Source: an uncultured Solobacterium sp.
GTDB lineage: Bacteria; Bacillota_I; Bacilli_A; Erysipelotrichales; Erysipelotrichaceae
Direction: 5' to 3'
Assembly (NCBI GenBank): GCA_900547815.1
Contig: URHY01000029.1
Location: 1 to 24,969 of the forward strand
DNA: 24,969 bases
This document shows, piece by piece, positions 1-5,170 of this stretch (within the stretch, counting starts at the first letter, position 1; every line of letters begins with the position of its first letter). The position numbers and the translations under genes are program-made. The notes below the pieces were generated by a model that ran no database searches, had not been told where the DNA came from, and saw only the letters and a program-made list of their open reading frames with translations.

Positions 1-19
1 AAATTATTTTATATTGATG

Positions 20-53
20 AAAGGAGAGAAAGTCGAGACAAAGTCTACTCGAC
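20..53 (+). promoter_or_regulatory. csoR leader: distant ribosome binding site plus hairpin
   Basis: AAAGGAG lies at 20-26, about 34 nt before the csoR ATG, too far for normal initiation. Between them sits an inverted repeat, GTCGAG (32-37) and CTCGAC (48-53). Folding it would place AAAGGAG about 12 nt from the ATG. It could also be an operator. The csoR frame is open, without ATG, back to base 1, so a start outside the window cannot be excluded. Confidence 0.4.
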
Positions 54-60
54 GAGATCA

Positions 61-354
61 ATGAGTGAGTGTTGTCATAAAAAACATCAGCCTAGAGATG
101 AGAAAGAAATCAAGCAGTTAACGAATCGTCTTCATCGTATGGTAGGACAATTAAATGGGATTGAGAATATGTTGAAGGAGAATCGTTATTGTGGAGATAT
201 CTTGGTGCAAGTAGCGGCTGTAGAGAGTGCTTTGCAGGCATTTGGATATATTGTGTTGCAGGAACACTTAAATACGTGTGTGGTTGAAGATGTGCAAAAT
301 GGAAATACAGAAATCATGAGTGAGGTTATGGATTTAGTAAAGAAGTTAAAGTAG
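61..354 (+). CDS. csoR: CsoR-family copper-sensing repressor
   Basis: This 97-residue all-helical protein belongs to the DUF156/CsoR family, whose copper members bind operator DNA when metal-free and release it on binding Cu(I). The family Cys-His-Cys metal site is visible: C44 (in RYCGDIL), H69 and C73 (in QEHLNTC). The helix with RLHRMVGQLNGIENM is the usual DNA-contacting and tetramer region. The N-terminus is unusually metal-binding (CCHKKH at 4-9). The gene ends at 354 and copA follows within 10 bp, so the repressor and the exporter it should control are one operon. No good ribosome binding site lies directly before the ATG. The copper assignment rests on the Cys-His-Cys pattern and the neighbour; related nickel and formaldehyde sensors differ at these positions. 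Confidence 0.9.
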   Translation: MSECCHKKHQPRDEKEIKQLTNRLHRMVGQLNGIENMLKENRYCGDILVQVAAVESALQAFGYIVLQEHLNTCVVEDVQNGNTEIMSEVMDLVKKLK

Positions 355-363
355 GTGGTTTTA

Positions 364-3072
364 ATGGAAGAAAAATTTGATGTGACAGGCATGACATGTG
401 CGGCTTGTCAGGCCAATGTGACAAAGGCTGTTTCTAAATTAGATGGAGTTCATCATTGTGATGTTTCTTTATTGTCGAATTCAATGAAGGTTGAATTTGA
501 TCAAGATAAAGTGGATGAACAAGCTATTTGTGAAGCTGTCAAACAAATTGGTTATGGAGCTAGTGTGCATGGTGAAAAGACAGAGGTTCGTAAAGAATGG
601 CAGAATCGTCAGGACAGGGTTGAATCAGATCAAAGAAGTGCTAAACAAAGATTGATTTTGAGTTTAGTTTTATTGGTTCCTTTACTTCTAATTGCGATGG
701 GTCCTATGGTGGGCCTTCCTATTCTAGAGGGTATGGAATGGATGATGGTTTCAGCTTTAACACAGTTGATTCTTTGTCTATTTATTTTGTTTATTCAAAG
801 ACATTTCTTTATTACAGGATTTAAGGCTTTGATTAAAAAATCTGCAAATATGGATTCTTTAGTTGCGATAGGTTCGGGTGCAAGCTTTGTGTATGGCTTA
901 GTCGGTATATATCAGATGGCTTATTATTTTGGTGTACAGAATATGGAAATGGCTCATATGGCTATGCACTCTTTGTATTTTGAGTCGGCTGCAACTATTG
1001 TGACTTTGGTCAGTGTTGGAAAGTATTTGGAGTCTAGATCTAAGGCAAAAACGAGTGATGCCTTAGATAAGTTGGTGGACTTAGCACCAAAAAATGCGAC
1101 GATCTTAAGGGATGGTAAAGAGGTTGTTGTTTCAAGTGAAAGTATTCGAATTCATGATATAGTTGTGATTCGTCCAGGGCAAAGAATTCCAGTAGATGGA
1201 AAAATTATTCAAGGAACAGGTTATGTAGATCAGTCGGCGATTACGGGTGAGAGTCTTCCGGTAGAAAAGAATGTAGGGGATTCAGTGATTTCGGCTACTA
1301 TGAATGAAAATGGTACTTTTCAGTTTGAGGCTGAAAAAGTAGGTGAAGATACAACTTTGGCTAAGATCATTCAGTTAGTGGATGATGCAGGAAATTCAAA
1401 AGCTCCAATAGCTCGTTTGGCTGATAAAGTGAGTGGTGTGTTTGTTCCAGTGGTCATCGCAATATCATTGATTACTTTGATTGCATGGTTGATCAGTGGT
1501 CAAACGATTCAGTTTGCGTTATCGAATGCGATTAGTGTATTGGTTATTTCTTGTCCTTGTGCATTAGGATTAGCTACGCCTGTTGCGATTATGGTAGGTA
1601 CGGGTAAGGCTGCGGAAAATGGGATTTTAATTAAGTCGGCTGCCATATTAGAACAACTACATTCAATTGATACGATTGTATTGGATAAGACGGGTACGAT
1701 TACTTCAGGAAAGCCAAGTGTTCAAGGTATTAAGGTATACACAAATATAAGTACGAATGACTTTATTTCGGTTGCGGCTAGCTTAGAGAGTGGTTCTTTA
1801 CATCCTTTGGGACAGGCAATCGTAGAATATGCGAAAGATAAGAACAGTAAGCTTCAACAACCAGAAAATTTCACAAATATTTCGGGTCGTGGTATTCAGG
1901 CTAAGTTAAATGGCCATGTATATTTGGCTGGAAATAAAAGGTTATTAGAAGAGAAAAATATTAGAATAAATCAAAATGTGTTATCAGACTTAGATGCTTA
2001 TGCAAGTTTAGGCCAAACACCATTGATTTTTGTGGAAGATCAAAATGTGATTGGTTTAATTAGCGTGGCGGATACTATTCGTAGTACAAGTAAGGTTGCC
2101 TTAGAGCAGTTTAAACAAAAGAATATGCATGTGGTTATGTTGACTGGAGATAATCATAAGACGGCTAATGCGATTGGTAAATCTTTAAGTGTGGATGAAG
2201 TGATTAGTGATGTGTTGCCACAAGATAAAGAGAGTGTGATTCGTAAACTTCAAGAACAAGGTAAGAAGGTTATGATGGTGGGTGATGGTATCAATGATGC
2301 GCCTGCTTTGATGCGTGCTGATATTGGTGTTGCGATTGGTGCTGGAACGGATATTGCCTTGGATAGTGCGGACGTGATTTTAATGAAGAGTTCTTTATTG
2401 GATGTTGTGACGGCTATTGATTTATCAAATGATGTCATTAAAAATATTAAGATGAATCTATTCTGGGCTTTCTTCTATAACATTCTAGGAATTCCAGTTG
2501 CGGCAGGATTATTGTATCCTGTATTTGGACTAAGATTGTCACCAATGATTGGTTCTGCATGTATGTCTTTGAGTAGTGTTTGTGTTGTCACAAACGCATT
2601 GAGACTTCGTTATTTTAAACCTAAAGTTCAAAGTGAAGAAGTCAAAACGTACACAATGCATATTGATGGTATGTCTTGTGGACATTGTGCATGGTTAGTA
2701 GAAGATGCTTTAAAGAAGGTTCCAAATGTAAAAGAAGTTCGTGTGGATTATAATTTGGGTAAGGCCGATATTGACTATGTGCAACAAGTAAATAAGTTGG
2801 CTTTAAAACAAGCGGTTAAAGATGCGGGTTATATTCCCGTTGAATATAAGGAGGAAAAGAAAATGAAAAAAATAGTAACAGTAGATGGCATGATGTGTAT
2901 GCATTGCGTGGCACACGTAAAGGATGCTCTAAGTAAAGTAGAGGGTGTAAGTGATGTAGTGGTTAGTTTAGATGAAAAAACAGCCACCTTAAATTGTACA
3001 GATAGTGTTACAGATCAGATGTTGATTGATGCCGTGACTAATGCGGGATACACAGTCATTTCTGTAAAGTAA
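364..3072 (+). CDS. copA: CopA copper-exporting P1B-type ATPase with three metal-binding domains
   Basis: This is a membrane P-type ATPase that pumps Cu(I) out of the cytoplasm. From the ATG at 364 it has 902 residues: an N-terminal HMA domain (GMTCAAC, C12 and C15), a block of membrane helices from about residue 98, the CPC ion motif at 397-399, the phosphorylation site DKTGT at D441, the HP motif at H480, GDGIND at 640-645, and then two more HMA domains (C772/C775 and C845/C848). Most bacterial CopA proteins carry HMA domains only at the N-terminus, so the two at the C-terminus are unusual. I chose the ATG at 364 over the GTG at 355 because AGGTGG at 353-358 is well placed for it. The third HMA domain has its own ribosome binding site and ATG (see the next entry). 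Co-transcribed with csoR. Confidence 0.95.
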   Translation: MEEKFDVTGMTCAACQANVTKAVSKLDGVHHCDVSLLSNSMKVEFDQDKVDEQAICEAVKQIGYGASVHGEKTEVRKEWQNRQDRVESDQRSAKQRLILSLVLLVPLLLIAMGPMVGLPILEGMEWMMVSALTQLILCLFILFIQRHFFITGFKALIKKSANMDSLVAIGSGASFVYGLVGIYQMAYYFGVQNMEMAHMAMHSLYFESAATIVTLVSVGKYLESRSKAKTSDALDKLVDLAPKNATILRDGKEVVVSSESIRIHDIVVIRPGQRIPVDGKIIQGTGYVDQSAITGESLPVEKNVGDSVISATMNENGTFQFEAEKVGEDTTLAKIIQLVDDAGNSKAPIARLADKVSGVFVPVVIAISLITLIAWLISGQTIQFALSNAISVLVISCPCALGLATPVAIMVGTGKAAENGILIKSAAILEQLHSIDTIVLDKTGTITSGKPSVQGIKVYTNISTNDFISVAASLESGSLHPLGQAIVEYAKDKNSKLQQPENFTNISGRGIQAKLNGHVYLAGNKRLLEEKNIRINQNVLSDLDAYASLGQTPLIFVEDQNVIGLISVADTIRSTSKVALEQFKQKNMHVVMLTGDNHKTANAIGKSLSVDEVISDVLPQDKESVIRKLQEQGKKVMMVGDGINDAPALMRADIGVAIGAGTDIALDSADVILMKSSLLDVVTAIDLSNDVIKNIKMNLFWAFFYNILGIPVAAGLLYPVFGLRLSPMIGSACMSLSSVCVVTNALRLRYFKPKVQSEEVKTYTMHIDGMSCGHCAWLVEDALKKVPNVKEVRVDYNLGKADIDYVQQVNKLALKQAVKDAGYIPVEYKEEKKMKKIVTVDGMMCMHCVAHVKDALSKVEGVSDVVVSLDEKTATLNCTDSVTDQMLIDAVTNAGYTVISVK
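2863..3072 (+). CDS. copZ: Possible internal CopZ-type copper chaperone inside copA
   Basis: A consensus AAGGAGG (2848-2854) stands 8 nt before an in-frame ATG at 2863. Starting there gives 69 residues that are exactly one complete HMA domain (MKKIVTVDGMMCMHC at the start), the size and shape of free CopZ chaperones, which hand Cu(I) to CopA. The MKKI start also looks like a protein N-terminus rather than a linker, and it follows the lysine/glutamate-rich linker YKEEKK. I infer that the gene makes both a full-length pump and a free chaperone, or that copZ was recently fused to copA. The signal is plain in the sequence; its use is not proven. Confidence 0.5.
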   Translation: MKKIVTVDGMMCMHCVAHVKDALSKVEGVSDVVVSLDEKTATLNCTDSVTDQMLIDAVTNAGYTVISVK

Positions 3073-3101
3073 AGAATCATAAAAATAAAAAAAGTCAAGA
3101 C

Positions 3102-3130
3102 TTGTAAGCGGATTCAGAATATTCTATGAT
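3102..3130 (+). promoter_or_regulatory. Predicted promoter of the 51-residue small ORF
   Basis: TTGTAA (3102-3107), 17 bp spacer, TATGAT (3125-3130). It would start transcription near 3137, about 15 nt before the ORF at 3152. Confidence 0.5.
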
Positions 3131-3151
3131 AGACGTCGAGGGAGACGCAAA

Positions 3152-3307
3152 ATGGAATGTTTTATTGATGGGAAATCCACTTGCGAAAGAACTTTCTGGA
3201 ATCGTTTGAATGTTTTGGCAAACTTTCAACAAAAAGAAATGATAATGGATGGTTTGAAAGTTCGTGTTGCAGAAAGTGTATATTGGATTCAACCAAAGAA
3301 AGGATAG
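3152..3307 (+). CDS. Small hypothetical protein, 51 residues
   Basis: A short ORF with a GAGGGAG ribosome binding site about 7 nt before its ATG and a predicted promoter just upstream. The product starts MECFIDGKSTCER and ends VYWIQPKKG; it is polar, has no membrane segment or signal peptide, and looks like a small folded domain (aromatic residues spaced between charged ones). I do not recognise a family. It lies downstream of copA in the same direction, but its own promoter argues that it is a separate unit. The match of promoter, ribosome binding site and ORF supports a real gene. Confidence 0.45.
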   Translation: MECFIDGKSTCERTFWNRLNVLANFQQKEMIMDGLKVRVAESVYWIQPKKG

Positions 3308-3328
3308 TTCGTTTGAATTATTCTTTTT

Positions 3329-3422
3329 TTTGACAGTTAAATTAAGTGAAAGCCTTGATGTATGTTTTATATAAAGTGAAAATAGATGTTTTTAAAACTA
3401 ATTAAATGTTGTATGGAATTTT
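3329..3422. repeat. Hairpin repeat R1 (~94 bp)
   Basis: First of five copies between copA and the Nudix gene. Each begins with TTTGACAGTT, ends with AAATGTTGTATGGRATTTT, and has between them an AT-rich inverted repeat. In R1 the central stem is degenerate. Confidence 0.7.
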
Positions 3423-3439
3423 AATCGATTTGAAATTTA

Positions 3440-3534
3440 TTTGACAGTTGAATCACATGAAAATCTCAATATTGCCTTTAAATAAAGTAATAATAGATGC
3501 TTTTGACATTGATAAAATGTTGTATGGGATTTTT
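3440..3534. repeat. Hairpin repeat R2 (~95 bp)
   Basis: Second copy, with the same end blocks. The apical stem is CTTTA, AA, TAAAG. Its right end block overlaps the start of the tandemly duplicated unit at 3514. Confidence 0.7.
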
Positions 3535-3568
3535 AGCTTTTCTTGTGGAAATACATTCGGTTTCTTTG

Positions 3569-3676
3569 TATAATACATATAGAGAACGACTACTGGAAAA
3601 GCAGTGGTTACTCTGAAATAAAATTAATGCTGAAGCACTAATCTTTTTCCATTGTCAGTGGTGATTAGTGCTTTTT
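3569..3676 (+). ncRNA. Putative antitoxin small RNA of cassette 1
   Basis: A TATAAT at 3569-3574 (weak -35, TGGAAA at 17 bp) would start an RNA near 3581. The RNA carries the leader motif CTACTGG at 3590-3596 and ends at the hairpin GCACTAATC/GATTAGTGC followed by TTTTT (to 3676). Its 3' end is complementary to the end of the peptide gene on the other strand. The coordinates given include the -10 box. Confidence 0.55.
3635..3676. terminator. Shared bidirectional terminator, cassette 1
   Basis: GCACTAATC (3635-3643) pairs with GATTAGTGC (3663-3671), with T5 after it on the plus strand. It sits at the meeting point of the convergent peptide mRNA and small RNA. Confidence 0.75.
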
Positions 3677-3766
3677 GCATTTTTCTATAATAATCAATGT
3701 TACTTTTAGTATTTCTACTATGGCAAATAAGCACATAGCAACATCAATATGTAGATATATATACAT
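3665..3766 (-). CDS. Cassette 1 hydrophobic peptide, putative type I toxin (33 residues)
   Basis: A minus-strand ORF with a perfect AGGAGG about 8 nt before its ATG. The peptide starts MYIYLHIDVAMCLFAIVEIL and ends IEKCKKH: one membrane-spanning helix with a short basic tail, the usual form of type I toxins that act on the membrane. Six related copies lie elsewhere in the window, and the differences between them are mostly conservative (Y/H6, I/V7, M/F11, R/K21), which argues for selection on protein sequence. A small RNA converges on it and overlaps its 3' end. I do not recognise a named family; Fst, TxpA and the holin-like toxins are comparable in size and layout. A small membrane peptide with another role is the alternative. 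Confidence 0.7.
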   Translation of the reverse strand: MYIYLHIDVAMCLFAIVEILKVTLIIIEKCKKH

Positions 3767-3878
3767 AAGCTTTCCTCCTGTAAAAATAGAAGGATCTACT
3801 TACCTGGAATTCAAGATTCAAGGCTTCAAAACTCCTTAACAAGAGGTAACCACCAACCACATCCAGTAGCCAATTTCA

Positions 3879-3901
3879 ATTATAAAACTTCAATGTGAAA
3901 A
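3879..3901 (-). promoter_or_regulatory. Promoter block of peptide cassette 1
   Basis: On the minus strand: TTTTCACATTG, 6 bp, TATAAT. The same 23-bp arrangement precedes all six intact cassettes. The -10 is perfect but there is no good -35, so the conserved TTTTCACATTG may bind an activator or stand in for it. Confidence 0.6.
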
Positions 3902-3931
3902 CATTATTAATTCCTATAAATTTGTTGATTG

Positions 3932-4025
3932 TTTGACAGTTGGGCAAAAGAAAAACGAGCATTTATTCTTTATGTAAAGATGAAATGCTCGCTTTTTTGC
4001 GCTTTAAAATGTTGTATGGGATTTT
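3932..4025. repeat. Hairpin repeat R3 (~94 bp) with terminator stem
   Basis: Third copy with the common end blocks. Its core is a long stem: CGAGCATTT (3956-3964) with AAATGCTCG (3983-3991), and an inner CTTTA/TAAAG pair. Confidence 0.75.
3954..3999 (+). terminator. Rho-independent terminator inside R3
   Basis: A 9-bp outer stem (3956-3964 with 3983-3991) followed by CTTTTTT. There is an A-rich stretch on the other side, so it may work in both directions. Confidence 0.7.
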
Positions 4026-4060
4026 TAGCTTTTTCTGTGGAAATACATTTGGTTTATCTG

Positions 4061-4168
4061 TATAATACCTATAGAGAACGACTACTGGAAAAGCAGTGGT
4101 TACTCTGAAATAAAATTAATGCTGAAGCACTAATCTTTTTCCATTGTCACTGGTGATTAGTGCTTTTT
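4061..4168 (+). ncRNA. Putative antitoxin small RNA of cassette 2
   Basis: TATAAT at 4061-4066, leader motif CTACTGG at 4082-4088, and an end at the hairpin 4127-4135/4155-4163 followed by TTTTT. Nearly identical to the cassette 1 RNA. Confidence 0.55.
4127..4168. terminator. Shared bidirectional terminator, cassette 2
   Basis: GCACTAATC (4127-4135) with GATTAGTGC (4155-4163), then T5. It serves the convergent peptide mRNA and small RNA. Confidence 0.75.
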
Positions 4169-4258
4169 GCATTTTTCTATAATAATCAATGTTACTTTTA
4201 GTATTTCTACTATGGCAAATAACACAAAAGCAACATCAATATGTAGATATATATACAT
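4157..4258 (-). CDS. Cassette 2 hydrophobic peptide, putative type I toxin (33 residues)
   Basis: A tandem duplicate of cassette 1, again with AGGAGG before the ATG. It differs from cassette 1 at two adjacent residues in the membrane span (MC to FV at 11-12) and keeps the start MYIYLHIDVA and the end IEKCKKH. Few other changes have built up, so the duplication is recent or the peptide is under selection. Confidence 0.7.
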   Translation of the reverse strand: MYIYLHIDVAFVLFAIVEILKVTLIIIEKCKKH

Positions 4259-4373
4259 AAGCTTTCCTCCTGTAAAAAAAATAGAAGGATCTACTTACCC
4301 GGAACTCAAGATTCAAGGCTTCAAAACTCCTTAACAAGAGGTAACCACCAACTACATCCAGCAGCCAATTTCA

Positions 4374-4396
4374 ATTATAAAACTTCAATGTGAAAA
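4374..4396 (-). promoter_or_regulatory. Promoter block of peptide cassette 2
   Basis: TTTTCACATTG, 6 bp, TATAAT on the minus strand, identical in layout to the other intact cassettes. Confidence 0.6.
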
Positions 4397-4426
4397 CATT
4401 ATTAATTCTCATAAATTTGTTGATTA

Positions 4427-4520
4427 TTTGATAGCTGGGTTGCATAAAAGCCTTGATATGTGCTTTAAATAAAGTATAAATAGATGCTTTTAGAACTAAT
4501 AAAATGTTGTATGGAATTTT
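4427..4520. repeat. Hairpin repeat R4 (~94 bp)
   Basis: Fourth copy, with a TTTGATAGCT start. Inner stem CTTTA/TAAAG, outer arms AAAAGC and GCTTTT. Its end block supplies a TTGTAT that could be the -35 of the following small ORF (18-bp spacer to TAGAAT at 4531-4536). Confidence 0.65.
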
Positions 4521-4549
4521 GATTTTTTCTTAGAATAGGGGGTGTACAG

Positions 4550-4675
4550 ATGAATGCTTTAAAAGAATTAGAAGAAGCCAAAGCAGTATATGAAGGTTTG
4601 CAACAAATGTATTCTGGAGAAATGGTTGATGGTGAAACTGTGATGGAAGAGTTGAAAAATAAATATGGATTATAA
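4550..4675 (+). CDS. Small hypothetical protein, 41 residues, antitoxin-like C-terminus
   Basis: A short ORF preceded by AGGGGGTG 6-8 nt before its ATG and by a possible promoter, TTGTAT (4507) and TAGAAT (4531). The product begins MNALKELEEAKAVYEG and ends VMEELKNKYGL. It is acidic and probably helical. The ending DGETVMEELKNKYGL resembles the C-terminal tails of small type II antitoxins (Phd or ribbon-helix-helix types), but the DNA-binding half such proteins need is missing and no partner toxin is next to it. It may be a remnant or a separate small protein. A strong terminator (R5) follows 40 bp later, as expected for a real transcription unit. Confidence 0.5.
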   Translation: MNALKELEEAKAVYEGLQQMYSGEMVDGETVMEELKNKYGL

Positions 4676-4689
4676 AATTTGTGTAAATG

Positions 4690-4781
4690 TTTGACAGTTG
4701 GATAAAATGAAAATGAGCATTTATTCTTTATGTAAAGATAAAATGCTCGTTTTTTTGCGTTTTAAAATGTTGTATGGGATT
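4690..4781. repeat. Hairpin repeat R5 (~92 bp)
   Basis: Fifth copy, with the terminator-type core found in R3. Its right end block runs into the stop codon of the Nudix gene. Confidence 0.75.
4711..4757. terminator. Bidirectional terminator inside R5
   Basis: GAGCATTT (4715-4722) pairs with AAATGCTC (4741-4748), with an inner TCTTTA/TAAAGA stem, then GTTTTTTT. It separates the 41-residue ORF from the convergent Nudix operon. Confidence 0.75.
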
Positions 4782-5166
4782 ATAATATGTCTTTTAATTT
4801 CTTGATTAATCCTAAATCTGCAGGTAGCCAATCTACTGAATCTAATGTTTCTTTAGTAAGCCATTTGGCAGATTCGTGTTCTAATAGTGTTAGCTTTCCT
4901 TCAAGAATTGTACAAATGAAACATTCCATGGATAGGTGGAAGTTTGGATAGTCATATTCGACGGTATCAAAGTATTCTTCAACTTGGATGGTTGTATCTA
5001 ATTCTTCTTTGATTTCACGAACAATGGCTTGTCTACTTGTTTCATTCGGTTCTACTTTTCCGCCTGGAAATTCCCATCCGTCTTTGAATTCTCCATAACC
5101 TCTTTGGGTGGCGAATAATTTATTACCATCTTTAATAATGGCGGCTACTACGTGTATTGTTTTCAA
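4780..5166 (-). CDS. Nudix hydrolase, MutT-like (d)NTP pyrophosphohydrolase
   Basis: A 128-residue protein made of a single Nudix domain, of the type that hydrolyses (deoxy)nucleoside triphosphates, including oxidised ones, to the monophosphate. The Nudix box is at 36-58: G36, E42, R50-E51, E54-E55; the usual glycine after the EE pair is D57. QRGYGEFKDGWEFPGGK is typical of the MutT/8-oxo-dGTPase group. It starts with TTG at 5166; the ribosome binding site GAGGAG overlaps the last codons of the helicase, whose stop lies 4 bp away, so the two are probably translationally coupled. The pairing suggests a role in nucleotide or DNA metabolism tied to that helicase rather than general housekeeping. 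The true substrate cannot be told from the sequence. Confidence 0.88.
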   Translation of the reverse strand: MKTIHVVAAIIKDGNKLFATQRGYGEFKDGWEFPGGKVEPNETSRQAIVREIKEELDTTIQVEEYFDTVEYDYPNFHLSMECFICTILEGKLTLLEHESAKWLTKETLDSVDWLPADLGLIKKLKDIL

Positions 5167-5170
5167 AAAA

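Larger units (their letters stand above)
3514..4500. repeat. Tandem duplication, two ~492-bp units each with a peptide/small-RNA cassette
   Basis: Unit 1 (3514-4005) and unit 2 (4006-4500) are nearly identical over most of their length. Each runs from an AAAATGTTGTATGG block through one small-RNA gene and one peptide gene into the next hairpin repeat. They differ in the hairpin portion: R3 has a strong terminator stem and R4 a weak one. Confidence 0.85.

Noticed and set aside
355..363. GTG at 355 as the copA start
   Set aside because: It overlaps the ribosome binding site AGGTGG that serves the ATG at 364.
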